This document shows positions 21,845 to 32,984 of a stretch of DNA of 64,000 nucleotides, in pieces. The position numbers and the translations under genes were made by a program. The stretch covers positions 10,228,545 to 10,292,544 of the forward strand of contig NC_047082.1 in NCBI RefSeq assembly GCF_902459465.1, in the 5' to 3' direction. The notes below the pieces were generated by a model. The model saw nothing but the letters and a program-made list of their open reading frames with translations, did not search any database and was not told where the DNA came from. This DNA is from Asterias rubens (Eukaryota > Echinodermata > Asteroidea > Forcipulatida > Asteriidae). Every line of letters begins with the position of its first letter. The stretch's first letter is position 1.

Positions 21845-22075
21845 CACAAAATGATTTTATCAATTGAAGCAAATTGCACAAATGAAGAGCAAAAATATTT
21901 ATGAAATTTTCTTCTCTTTTTTACCCTTTTTTTACAAGTTGTGTTTTTTAAAGCATTTTTTACCAATCTTGTTTGACCTAGGAAAGGTTGGAAGAGGCCT
22001 TCTCCACAGGGCCGCCTGTGGAAGCCAAAGAACCATAACGCAACCCCTACATGGAGTTGACTAATCACTGTCATT

Positions 22076-22200
22076 GTGAGCCTTTTCTCACAATGTTTAA
22101 TGCAATCAACAGCTCTCCATTGCTCGTTACCAAGTAAAGTTTAATGTTAAAAATTATTTTGAGTTATTACCAACAGTGTCGGTGCCTTTAGACACAGAAG
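22076..22200 (+). mobile_element. TTAA-MITE family 1, right-end fragment
   Basis: Only the final 120 bases of the family are present (CTCACAATGTTTAATGC, CTCCATTGCTCGTTACCAAG, TTACCAACAGTGTC). It begins a few bases after the end of the Patched-like gene's candidate extra exon. Confidence 0.65.
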
Positions 22201-22310
22201 TTGAGCTACGTTTAGCTGAACTTTGACATTCCCCCACAAAGTTTGCCAGTATTTTCACTGGATCAAATCTCATGCTTTTCCTTGCATTCTCATCAACCCA
22301 GTATTATAAA

Positions 22311-23430
22311 TTCATTCATTCATTCATTCATAATTGGTTTATTATTTTAAAAACAAATTCCCATGGCGACCGGAGGTCGAATTACAGGATAATATACAGA
22401 GATTAAAAAATAAGAAAAAAACACACTATTTCACATTATTTAAGAAATAATTGATTAAGGAGAGACAAATATTTACAATGTATAAAATAAATTGTTCTGA
22501 AAGTTGCGGGGAAAAAAAAAACCTGGATAAAAAAATATTGCTGGCACAGTCAAAGGGCGCATAAAAAGCTGCATTCTATTGCAATTCAGTTGTTAAAAAG
22601 GCGTGTGAGGTGAGGGAGAGGGCTCTTTCTATAGCGCTCTGTTCGGCATTTAAACTGACCCAGAAGTCCGGAGTTCCTAAGTTGGTACCCACTATCATAC
22701 CTCTTTGGCAAGAGGCACTTTAGGACTGATGAAGAGAGAGTTTTGGCAAAAGATTGGCACAAGTGGTTACGACGGCATACCAGTGTTTCAATACTGCACA
22801 ATTGTAGAGCGTCTGAGTAGCGCACGTAGTCATTGCCAAGAATAATTCTGCATGCGCGCTTTTGCACCCTTTCCAGATCATTGCACTGCTTACTTGACAA
22901 AGCACCTGACCAGGCGGGTGCAGCGTACTCCAAAATTGGCCGCACAAAGGAGGTATATATAGCAACAAGATCAGATATGCTTAGGTAATGATACTTCAAT
23001 TTACGAAGCATGAAAAGGCGGGAATTTGCACGCTTGATCATTGAGCCTACATGCGTGTCCCATCTTAAGTCGGCTTGAATAAAAACACCTAAAAGCCTAA
23101 TAACTGCACATTGTGTTATAGTTTTGTCATTTAGAGTCAATGAGAGGGGAACTGGTTGGTTCCGCGAGAAACAAATGTCCATGGTGAAACACTTTTTCAC
23201 GTTGAGTTGCATTTTGTTGTCCGACGACCAAACATCCAGATCAGTTATTGCAGATGGGAGGTTGGATCCAACACTGGCATCACGGGTTTCAATGACATCA
23301 CGGGTTTCAAATGTAACCGCAAAACCTGATCTCATGTTCAAGACATCACTGCAGTGGTCGAAAGGGGATGCCTTTTGGTCAAATCTATTGCGCCTTGTGC
23401 GTTTGGCCATGCCTATTTAGCCGAGTGTGT
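22311..23430 (-). mobile_element. L2/CR1-like non-LTR retrotransposon, 5'-truncated
   Basis: On the minus strand the 3' end is a TGAA tetranucleotide tail at 22311-22331, the tail type characteristic of the L2 clade. Upstream are a 3' UTR of about 250 bases and an open frame with reverse transcriptase C-terminal and thumb features. The catalytic part and endonuclease are absent, so the copy is dead. Confidence 0.75.
22586..23410 (-). pseudogene. Reverse transcriptase C-terminal fragment
   Basis: A 274-codon open frame. Residues from about 50 to the end match the region after the catalytic box of jockey/CR1/L2 reverse transcriptases. WSSDNKMQLNVKKC is followed by LLGVFIQADLRWDTHV, then YTSFVRPILEYAAPAW, LERVQKRACRIILG and a tail with YQLRNSG and CRTERYRKS. 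The catalytic YADD box would lie just before residue 45 but is missing. The first 45 residues look unrelated and include a small direct repeat (CATCACGGGTTTCAA twice near 23280-23310), so the start codon is probably accidental. Not a host gene. Confidence 0.8.
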
Positions 23431-23469
23431 GGACGCAGGAAATAACAACATTACAGTATATTAATTTTG

Positions 23470-23560
23470 GTTTTTACCCATACACCGATGTGTGTTAGCA
23501 CTGTATACTCAGTACTTTCCCGAGTCCTGTGAAAAAATATCACAGGCATGTTACAGTATA
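23470..23560. mobile_element. End fragment of the ACCCATACACCGATGTG element
   Basis: It carries ACCCATACACCGATGTGTGT then CACTGTATACTCAGTACTTT, the same end found on both sides of 44611-44890 and amplified at 51513-51885. Confidence 0.6.
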
Positions 23561-23774
23561 TATAATGTATCATGTTCTTTATTATGTTTCTTTTTTCCAG
23601 CTCTGCTCTTAATAAACAGGGTTTGCATGTAATTCACATTCAAGTATCTCAAGTATCATTCAAGTAGATGTTGAATAGTGGGAAGACGACAACAAATTCT
23701 TTGTACACTTTTAGGGGCGGGAAAGTGTGCGATTTTTACGCTTGTGAAAAAGTTGATAATTATGAACGACCCAT

Positions 23775-24055
23775 TGAAGGATCCTGGTACTTTTTTTTTT
23801 TTTTACAAATAACATAATTTCCACAGACTTACAATAAACTTACTCAGTTTGAAGGCAATGATGGTAGAAAGCTTCCCTAAAAATATATTCTAGAATAACT
23901 TTTGTGCCATTGTTTTACTCATCTCTCAAAAAACTACAGCACCTCAGCAGGTAATATTTTAAGGGAAGCTTTCTACCATCATTAATTCTCTTCAAAGCTG
24001 TTTAAGTTTAATGTAAATCTGTGGACATCGCGTAAAAAGTCACCAGACCTTTTAA
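23775..24055. mobile_element. TTAA foldback family 2 copy
   Basis: The two arms are inverted around GAGAGATGAGTAAAACA-type words, with the paired GAAGCTTTCTACCATCATT at both sides. It ends CAGACCTTTTAA with TTAA at 24052-24055. Confidence 0.65.
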
Positions 24056-24303
24056 AAGCAACAATTTTTGACAGTCCTTATCTGTATGTTTGTTTGCACG
24101 TGTACCTTCATGTAATCACTTTGATCTCTTGGGAAATCAACCTTGATCGCTTTGGAACTCAACTTTGCATCTATGTTGAGGGTTGTGTAAAGTGCAATCA
24201 TTATTCAATGACACATTATTCATTTTGCGTAACATTTATTTACAGACAGATAAACAATACAGATAAGCATGTACCTTGGCCCTTGCCAAATAGTATGACA
24301 TTC

Positions 24304-24690
24304 TTAAAGGCAGTGGACACTATTGGTAATTACTCAAAATAATTATTAGCATAAAACCTTTTTTGGTGACGAGTAATGGGGAGAGGTTGATGGTACAAAG
24401 CATTGTGAGAAACAGCTTCCTTTGAAGTACCATAGTTTTCGAGAAAGAATTAATTTTCCACAAATTTGATATCGACACCTCAGATTTAGAACTTGAGGTC
24501 TCGAAATCAACCATCTAAACGCACACAACTTCTTGTGACAAGGGTGTTTTTTTATTTCACTATTATCTCGCAAGTTCGATGACCAATTGAGCTCAAATTT
24601 TCACAGGTTTGTTATTTTATGCGAATGTTGAGGTACACCAACTGTGAAGGCTAGTCTTTGACAGTTACCAATAGTGTCCACTGCCTTTAA
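24304..24690 (-). mobile_element. TTAA-MITE family 1, inverted full copy
   Basis: TTAA at 24304-24307 and 24687-24690. The left end is GGCAGTGGACACTATTGG and the right end CCAATAGTGTCCACTGCC, an intact terminal inverted repeat. One of the best preserved copies. Confidence 0.85.
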
Positions 24691-25340
24691 CTTCTTATGT
24701 GATCCGTACTAGTTATGGAACCATGGATTATTTAGGCTGGATTAACAATAATGATAATAAAAATAAAATAAGAACTGCATTGTATAGAGATACAATGCGC
24801 TGGTATAAAGATAGCTTTGAATAAAAAAGAATCATGCATGATTCCCTAGTTTGTGAATTCTCATAATCTTTCTGTTTTTCTTGCTTTTAAAGCGTTTCTT
24901 TAGGAATTTCTAAGCCAGAGGTATGTACCACTAAAATTCCTTTTTCCAATAAAGAGCATGTAAAATCAATCAATTCAAAAGCCACAACCTTTGCACCAAT
25001 GGCTTCTTTTTGGAAGTCGGGATGTACAACTTAATGTAGATTAGTTTTCTTCATCCATGAATAGCTTTGATAGAATGTGCAAGTCTCGCATGTTTTGGGA
25101 CTTCCAGGACCAAGCTGGTCACCACCATTTCTTAAGTTTTAGTTGGTAGGACGGGAGCACCCCATGTGTATGGTACTTTTCACACATCAGTAAAGTAAGG
25201 GGAGGAAACTGAAGGAAAATCACATTCTGTTAGACTCCTTTTTGCATGAAGTGAGTTGTCATACACGTAAGTGTCTTGTGTATCCTTGGATTTGCATGCA
25301 GCCATTCCAGATCCAGAATTAACCCCTGCCACCACCAGCA

Positions 25341-25486
25341 ATGGGAGACTTTCTGGGACGATAGAGGGCAGCAGACTTACCGGGTAAATCCATTGTTCTC
25401 AGAATTATGCGCATGTTCAGAACTACGTAAACAATGGAAATTTACCCGGTATGTCTGCTGCCGCCTAGCGTTGGAAAGTCTCCTAT
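25341..25486 (+). mobile_element. 146-bp foldback element
   Basis: ATGGGAGACTTTCTGGGACG at the left and CGTTGGAAAGTCTCCTAT at the right are imperfect inverted copies. The interior has TTACCGGGTAAATCCATTGT and its inverted partner, with GCGCATGTTCAGAACTACG at the centre. An inverted sister of the same length is at 62065-62210. Confidence 0.75.
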
Positions 25487-25535
25487 TGCCAGGGTGCCCT
25501 GGACTCGTGCTGTGGTGCCCTTTGCTAGGTTTGAA

Positions 25536-25840
25536 TACTTCAAAGCCATCAGACACTTTTGGTAAACAGTATTGTCCAAGGCCCACCTGTGAAAATTTAG
25601 GCTCAATCGGTCATCGGAGTCGGAAGAAAATAACCAGAAAACTCACCCTTGTTTCTGCACGTTTCGCAGTGTCATGACATGTGTTTGAAATAAATCCGTA
25701 ATTCTCGCTATTGAGAATTGATATTGTTTTAATGTTCTCTCAAAAAGTATAGCATTACATGGAATAATATTTTAAGAGAAGTCTTTCACCATTACCTTCT
25801 GTGATTTCACAATGACTAGAATAAATATTGTCATCTAGTT
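25536..25840 (+). repeat. Diverged relative of TTAA-MITE family 1
   Basis: It shares GTGAAAATTTAGGCTCAATC and CACCCTTGT with family 1 in the right order but is otherwise diverged, and it lacks clear ends. Confidence 0.4.
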
Positions 25841-26826
25841 AATGAATCACAATTTCTTGATTTGTGTAATTTATAATCATAGACATTAAACCAATGTTTG
25901 TATGAGAGAGATTGGCTGTTGCCAGCTTGGTGTTTATATCCATTTGTGAGAGTTTGCCGAGTTCCCTTGATGGGAAGATCATTCAAACAACCAAACAAAC
26001 AAACAAACAAACAGACAACCCTGTAAGTTATTTGTAAATCTGTGATTTTGTTTCTGATTTTTTTTTCGAAAGTGTCCATTGGCTTTAGTACAACAATGTT
26101 TCAGAATTGAATTACTATTTAAACAAAATCAAAATTGCAATATATAAAGCTGACTCGTCATTAGGACTGCAATGTGTTTTCAACCTTGCAACTGTTTCGA
26201 TACTAAGTTGTTAATTCCTTTTACAAAAAATTTTTTTTCGTGGAAACAAGGGAAAAACATGGTGTGAACTGTGTACACATACCAGCAGCTTCATGAAAAA
26301 CACTTACCTTCGCCCTAAAAATGCGGAAGTCGTTCTACGCGTGATTGGCACCGCGCCAGCTCCTTGATTCATGGGATAAAGTGAAGTGTTGTGATTTATC
26401 TGAAAAGAAACTAGTCGATGTATTTCAGGTGACCTATGCGTCCTGTCCGTACATGTATGAAAATATTAAAGCAAACGTATATCTTACTAGTACCATTGTG
26501 GGTATTTATTTATTAATTGTTTTCTTCTTTTTTTAGTTCAGTTGTGGTCATAGATTGGTCGTTTGTCACTCGAATTCTGATTTATTTGCATTTTTTTTTG
26601 AGAAAGATAGAAGAAGAGTCACATGTGAAAGTTTCAGCTAGAGACATTGTCTGTACTTGCTGAGAAAACGGCAACAAATGTCACATTATGTTCACATGAG
26701 CGCCATTTGACCTTGACTTCCAGAGTTTTATATTGGAAAAGTCTAACCCCTGAACCAGGGCCCATTTCATAGAGCTGCTAATGCATAAAATTTCTTCCTT
26801 AAAAAACCAGGATTATAGGATTTGAG

Positions 26827-26900
26827 GCACTGCATGGTGAGGTATCAATGTATATTTGTTTTTTGGTAACACCATGTGTGTATCTACTTGCCAGGTAGAG
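26827..26900. repeat. Dispersed short repeat (inverted relative of 20-100)
   Basis: GCATGGTGAGGTATCAATGT, then GGTAACACCATGTGTG and CTTGCCAGGTAGA. The segment at 20-100 has the same words in the opposite orientation. Confidence 0.5.
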
Positions 26901-27964
26901 ATTGTTCTTAGAGAACTGTCTTGCTATATTCTACTGCCGCGGAGTTAAAAACAGGAGTATTACAAAATCTTTATGTACAGAAATTTCAGGATTTGTAAGC
27001 AAACAACAGCTGAATACCAGTAACCAGCAATGTGCAACAATATATGGAAATTTGGTTCATAATCCTGTTTTTATCAACAAAGATATTTCATGCTAAGTAA
27101 ATTTTCATGCTTAGCAGCTTTTAAAGATGGGAAGGGTGACATGGCATCAACAACTCATTCAATCTCATAAATCCCTCACAACGAACTCCTGGTTGTTGTA
27201 GTGAATGACAAAAACTGTGTCTAAGCTCAATTTTGAGATTATATAAAAATGGAGGTTGTAATGTAATTTTCATGGTTGGGTTTGGGTCCTTCTTCCTCAC
27301 GTACGTGCAGAGTAGTAGTAGTAAGTTAATCGGGAGGGCTTGAACTTGAAGTTGACGTTGAATAATTAAAGTTCGCCACAGAACAAACAAATGACAAGTT
27401 GAACTCGAAAGTAAGTTGATGTCACGATAAATGATTTTATTAAGAGTTCTCTTCTCGAACCCTCCTGTTCTCCAGTCTAGCTCAAACTCTACTCTTCCTT
27501 TTACATTCCTTTTCTTTATTCCAAACCTTGTTATTAATTATCTTCTATATCACAATATTCTTAATTCCAAACCAACCGCGCGCACGCTCGCGCTTAGTAA
27601 TTAGCTCACGCTTTGCAGTTGGTTTAGGGTAGATCACTACAGTAAAAATATGCGGGTGGTGTAGGAAGTCTTGATCAAATTGTGGTTGAGGCAATTTTAA
27701 ATAAGGAAATAATTTCAAGAGGGAGGCAAACATACTGGTTGATTTTCTCTACATGTACTGTACTTTGTAGGTTACATGGTTCAATAAAATGTTATAGGCG
27801 GAAGAGAACTTTTTTATGATGTGACGTAAGTATCAAAAAAACAGTAAATGATTTTGCAATTTAAAAAAACCCACACCTATGATTCGAAGTATTTGTTTAC
27901 AAAATGCTCATGGTCATTCAAAGAGTAGGATAAGGGGATCAGAAATCACATAATAATAATCACC

Positions 27965-28323
27965 TTAAAACAGTGGACACTATTGGTAATTGTCAAAGAC
28001 CAGTCTTCTCACTTGCTGTATCTCAACATATGCATAAAATAACAAACCTGTGAAAATTTGAGCTCAATCGGTCATCGAAGTTGCGAGATAATAATGAAAG
28101 AAGAAAATACCATTGTCGCACCATGGTCACACAAAGTTGTGTGCTTTCAGATGCTTGATTTCAAAACCTCAAATTCTAAACCCGAGGTCTCAAAATCAAA
28201 TTCGTCACTTCTGAGGGAGCTGTTTCTCACAATGTTTTATACTATCAACCTCTCCCCATTACTCGTAATCAAGAAAGGTTTTATGAAAATAATTATTTTT
28301 AGTAATTACCAATAGTGTTCATG
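27965..28323 (+). mobile_element. TTAA-MITE family 1 copy
   Basis: TTAA lies at 27965-27968. The interior is complete except for a deletion around the AATTACTTCTTTCTCGAAAA segment. The right end is CCAATAGTGTTCATG, without TTAA. Confidence 0.75.
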
Positions 28324-28337
28324 TGAAACCACACTAA

Positions 28338-28362
28338 ATGTTGATTGATTGATTGATTGATT
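28338..28362 (+). repeat. GATT microsatellite
   Basis: Six consecutive TTGA/GATT units directly following the end of the preceding MITE. Confidence 0.8.
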
Positions 28363-28570
28363 GATACACAGTCTGCGCCATTTCAGCAAGCAACTTTTTG
28401 TAATGCAACAATAGATTAGTGACGATAGCTGATCGATGATATGATATAACAAAACACGTACTTATTGAAATGGCCGCCTATTGTGTACTTCACATTCTAA
28501 CAACAGATACAGTGTAGAGATCGGGTTGATTTCATCTTCCAATGTTATAGGACCTTTGCTATGGACTTGT

Positions 28571-28868
28571 AGGCACTGGACACTATTGGTAAATACTAAA
28601 CAAAACAATTGTTAGCGTAAAAACTTACTTGGTAACGAGCAATGGAGAAATGTTGATAGTATAATACATTGTGAGAATTGATTCCATTTTTAAGTAACGT
28701 AGTTTTTGAGAAAGAAGTAATTTCTCCCTAAAATATTTGAATTGAATTTGAGACCTGAGCTGAGGTCAAACATCTGAAAGAACGCAAGGGTGTTTTTTCT
28801 TCCATTATTCTCTCGCAACTTTGACAACCAATTGAGCTCAAATTGATCAAAGGTGCCCAGTGCCTTAA
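28571..28868 (-). mobile_element. TTAA-MITE family 1, inverted and shortened
   Basis: It starts GGCACTGGACACTATTGG and ends CCCAGTGCCTTAA. About 90 bases before the right end are deleted. It lies only about 250 bp from the plus-oriented copy at 27965-28323, so the pair could form a long hairpin. Confidence 0.7.
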
Positions 28869-29767
28869 GAAAGTACTTGGCATTTTGAAATAGGTCGATC
28901 AACCAACCCCAAATTTTGGTGTTTAAATATTGACTGACTAGTCAATATACCCGATGCATTGTAGATACCGCAAGTACACTCACAAAAAAATCAGTTAAAT
29001 TTTTTGTTGCCAAAACACCACCAGCATTTGTAGATATTTTCTTTTTACTATCACAATATTTGTTTTGACCAATCAATCATGATCATCCTTTGATTATCAC
29101 TGCCAAAGTTTATACGACCAGAGGAATCTGACACCTTTACTTTGAAATGCCTACCAGCAAAAGAAATTCTTGGATCCATAAATATTTATATGCCGCTCTC
29201 ACTGAAGTAGTATAGTGGTGTGTCAGGTACACTGGTAATCTGACCTGACCCACAAAAAATGCTTACCGAGATTTTTTTGCAGATCGTATACCTTAATTAG
29301 ATTACGCATGTTGCGTAGGGTTTTGCTTTAGTCGCTACTCTCTTCTGGGCACCAGCTTTTTAATAAATTGTATTACTTTATAAACATTTGCCGGAAATCC
29401 TCACCAGTTTTCAAATCTCAGAATTATTTGCTGTGATGTTATTGAACAACAAAAAATATGAGGATTTGTTCAGTTACACAATTTGTACTGTTATATAGGG
29501 GCCTACTGAAGTGCTGAAATTACTGAATTCTTTCAGAAGCGTGTTTTTAATCTTGTTTGTGGAGATTTTTGATCAATATAACAATCTTTTAGGTGGAAAA
29601 GAGTACTTTTTTGTATTTTTATGGTAAATGTGTAGTCTTGGCCCAAGACGATAGTGCTCGATATTGGATAGTGTACTACGCGCAATTGTAAATCGCTAAA
29701 GCGCGCCAACTAATGGTATGATTTAATTTACTGGCGAGCTTGAAATCTAGACTATACTTGCCAGTAT

Positions 29768-29827
29768 ATCAAGGTTTTATGATAATAATTATTTTTAGTA
29801 ATCACCAATAGTGTCCATGGCCTTTAA
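29768..29827 (+). mobile_element. TTAA-MITE family 1, right-end fragment
   Basis: Only AAGGTTTTATGATAATAATT to CCATGGCCTTTAA is present, the last 60 bases of the family. Confidence 0.65.
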
Positions 29828-29899
29828 GTTATTTGTTGGTTTAGCCCCTTAATACTAAAAGTGACTTTTAACCTTGTTTTGGGGGCAAACTTGCATACA

Positions 29900-29918
29900 C
29901 CCCCCCCCCCCCCCCCCC
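29900..29918 (+). repeat. Poly-C tract
   Basis: 19 consecutive C residues followed by ACCCCTCC. A homopolymer of this length is prone to assembly length error. Confidence 0.8.
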
Positions 29919-30151
29919 ACCCCTCCTAGCCAACAGGGAAAACAGTGATCTAACTTGAGCCTCCGACTGACTTTGAGTCCTTTATTTGGTGATTACATAA
30001 AGAGATAAGCTAAATATTATCTGATTTGGTTTTAAATTATCTTGGATGTTATTTGACAATATGTAGACCTTGAGGGGCTGGTTTTGTCAAGTCATGAGTA
30101 TCATTATTGGTTTGACAGTATTAATCATGGTAATCCTTTTGAAATACCATC

Positions 30152-30868
30152 ATGTAAGGCCAAGTAAAAAATTGTACCAGTTGATTGTCCAGGTTTTTCC
30201 AAAAAGAGGATGAAGATTTGATTTTTTTTCTTTTTTTCTTTCAAAGCTGGCCGCCAAACATTTTAATATAAACTGCTCACCAATTCTTCAGCTTAAAGTC
30301 ACCACTTACTTCATGTAGCTACAAGTTTCTTAAATGATTAGTAAGTTAAAGACAGTGGACACTATTGGCAATTGTCAAAGACCAGTCGTCTCACTTGCTG
30401 TATCTCAACATACGCATGAAATAACAAACCTGGGATAATTTGAGCTCAATCGGTCATCGAAGTTGCGAGATAATAATGAAAAAAGAAAACGCCCTTTTCA
30501 CACGAAGTTGTGTGCTTTCTGATGCTTGATTTTGAGACCTCAAATTCTAAACCTGAGGTCTCGAAATCAAATTCGTGGAAAACTACTTTGTTCTCGAAAA
30601 CTACTCCACTTCAGAGGGAGCTGTTTTTCACAATGTTTCACACCATCAACCTCTCCCCATTACTCGTCACCAAGTAAGGTTTCATGCTAATAATTATTTT
30701 GAGTAATTACCAATAGTGTCCACTGCCTTTAAATGGGAAATACACAGAAAGATAATTTAAAAAAGAATGCTGCCTCAAAAAGGATGAGGCAAGGGACGAT
30801 CAACTGGTTTTTTTTTTGGTTTTTTTTTCTTTGCCTTTATTTAAATTGGATCAAAGTCAACCCAAAAG
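30152..30868 (+). repeat. Older repeat interrupted by a MITE (filled site)
   Basis: The segments 30152-30349 and 30733-30868 match 63229-63434 and 63435-63575 in order (CAGGTTTTTCCAAAAAGAGG, GATTAGTAAG, GAAATACACAGAAA, GGGACGATCAACTG). The MITE copy lies between them. Confidence 0.8.
30346..30732 (+). mobile_element. TTAA-MITE family 1, full copy with known empty site
   Basis: TTAA at 30346-30349 and 30729-30732 bounds the element. The paralogous locus at 63431 reads GTAAG-TTAA-ATGAGAAATACAC with no insertion, against GTAAG-TTAA-element-TTAA-ATGGGAAATACAC here. This fixes TTAA as the target duplication, which is the signature of piggyBac-type transposition. Confidence 0.88.
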
Positions 30869-31473
30869 AATGAAGTCCAAAAAGTAGTGGAGAACAATCT
30901 CGTTTGTAATTGACAAAAGTTCCATTGCTTCACAATGGAGAAACATACAAGATACATTCTTGTGGTTTATTCTTTGACATCTGAAATAAACGCAGCACCG
31001 TGCTGGCGCTTCCCGGGTTGTATCGTGAACTTGTTTGTAGACCCTGGCTTACTCCGCAGTTAAAGATGCTCATGTCAGATTTTTGGCCGATTTGACCCCA
31101 AAATTTTGATTTAAAATTCAATAGGTTTTTGATGGGGGTCGAGAAAGTTACAAGCTTTCATTTGAGCCATTGCTCGAAAAAGTCCGCCAATTATTAGTAG
31201 CAGTGAAATAAAGTGCTTAAAATTAGTTTTTGTCGGGATCCTGATAATATATCACGTGACCATTTCTTATGTGTTTTATAAGAAACGTTTTAAATTTTTG
31301 TCATGGTTCCTGACCATTCAAAATAAAAGTTAAACTTGTTTTCGTTAGAGCGGGTGATACTCTTTGAAATACCATACACTAAAAAAAAAACTATTTTTTT
31401 AATGTATGGGGCCAAAAATCTGACATAGCATCTTTAATGGTTACTCGGCTTTTGAGTGGCACCCCTGCCTGTC

Positions 31474-31615
31474 GATTTCACAAAACTCATCTTAGGACTT
31501 AGGACGAGTTAAGTTCCCTATCTGAAGACGTGGGCAGTGAACCCATCCTAAGTTAGGAAGGGTTACCCGTCCTAACTCTAACTCTAGGATTAATCCTAGC
31601 GTTTCTTGGCCGCTG
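31474..31615. repeat. Foldback of the AGGATTAATCCTA family
   Basis: It carries ATCTTAGGACTTAGGACGAG and, inverted, CGTCCTAACTCTAACTCTAG with AGGATTAATCCTA. Relatives are at 32197-32372 and 49831-50343. Confidence 0.55.
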
Positions 31616-31616
31616 G

Positions 31617-31702
31617 ACCTAGATATTGACAAAATATTGAGACTGCCAACATAGGGGTAGATAGCACTGGAAGTCGTTGGTTCAAATCCTGCTCTGGTCA
31701 AT
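31617..31702 (+). mobile_element. tRNA-like SINE remnant
   Basis: GGGGTAGATAGCACTGGAAG followed by GTTGGTTCAAATCCTGC gives a B-box-like word (GGTTCAAATCC) in the right context of a tRNA T arm. The A box is weak. Decayed SINE rather than a tRNA gene. Confidence 0.4.
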
Positions 31703-32196
31703 TTTTTCTTTGTTCAACCCCAAATCGTTACAAATTTACTCAGTCAGTTTCCCCTAGCATTTTGTTATAACATACATTCCTCTCTAAAGCTATAGAAAGT
31801 AATTTTTTCCTTGAAATCTTTGCATACTTTCAAAAGCTTTGTTAATTTTTTTTTTTTTTTCAATTAGTTTTGTAGACCTTTATTTGTATACAAAGGTTGA
31901 CCTTTTTTACAGAAGGGCGTGAGTAGCTAAATATTTATACATTGACTGGCTCAATCAATATGCTCTTTTTAGCACCAAAGTGTAATTTTTAAGAATAAAT
32001 CTTGTTTTGTTTTGGATGGTTTGGGTGAATTTTATTTATCATTTATATGGATAGTGTTTTTGTTATGTTTTGTTTTGTTTTTTTGTTACTTAATAAACTT
32101 TGTTTCACTTTTTTTCTTGCCTGCAGTGTAGAGGATGGCTTGCAGGGGCCATGTGAGGCAATGTGCAATAGGAGACAGTGATGGAGTTCAACGTGA

Positions 32197-32372
32197 CATG
32201 CAGCCGATTTCACGAATCGCTAGGATTAATCCTAACTCAAGTTAGGACGAGTAACCCGTCCTAACTTAGGATGACTTCAAAGCGTCCTAAGTATTTGGAT
32301 ACAGAACTGAACCCGTCCTAAGTCCTAAGATTAATCCTAAGTTAGGAAGAGGTTGGTAAAATCGACGGTAGA
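32197..32372. repeat. Foldback of the AGGATTAATCCTA family
   Basis: CCGATTTCACGAATCGCTAG at the left and TTGGTAAAATCGACGG at the right, with AGGATTAATCCTAACTC and AGATTAATCCTAAGTTAGG inverted inside. Confidence 0.6.
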
Positions 32373-32594
32373 GGTTTGTGTTTCCTGTACCAACGTGTCA
32401 AGAATTCTCCTCCTGATGCAACCCTTGCCCAAATCATTAAAACTACTAAGCAGAAAATACTGCCTATCACGATTTTTTGCAGAAAATGGGCAGCAAGTCA
32501 GAACAACATCAACTTCATGAGATTTGGCAAGTGGCTTGTATCTGCTAAGCATGTTTTTTGTGTATCTACTGGGCCCAACTTTCACAGAGCTGCT

Positions 32595-32984
32595 TTAAAG
32601 GAACACGTTGCCTTGGATCGGTCGAGTTGGTCTTTGAAAAGCGTTTGTAACCGTTTGTTATAAAATGCATATGGGTAGAAAGATGTTGTAAAAGTAGAAC
32701 ACATTGATCCACACAAACATGCCTCTAAATTGCACGCTTGTCCTTTTACCTTGTCGACTAACACGGTCGGCCATTTATGGGAGTCAAATTGTTGACTCCC
32801 ATAAATGGCCGACCGTGTTAGTTCGCACAGTAAAAGGAAAACCACACAATTTTGAGGCAAATTTGTGTGGATCATTGTATTCTACTTTTAATACATCTTT
32901 CCAACCATATGCATTTAATAAAAAACGGTTACAAACGCTTTTTAAAGACCAACTCGTCCGATCCAGGGCAACGTGTTCCTTTAA
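32595..32984. mobile_element. TTAA palindromic MITE, family 3
   Basis: TTAA at 32595-32598 and 32981-32984 flanks ends AGGAACACGTTGCC and GGCAACGTGTTCCT. The element is a near-perfect palindrome with arms of about 190 bp. Its centre reads ATGGGAGTCAAATTGTTGACTCCC. The second copy is at 48668-49029. Confidence 0.85.

Larger units (their letters stand above)
21845..24303. other. Intergenic: MITE fragment, L2-like fragment, foldback
   Basis: After the Patched-like gene comes a 3' fragment of TTAA-MITE family 1 (about 22076-22200). The retrotransposon remnant, a partial inverted-terminal SINE-like element (23470-23560) and a family 2 foldback follow. No host exon was seen. Confidence 0.5.
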
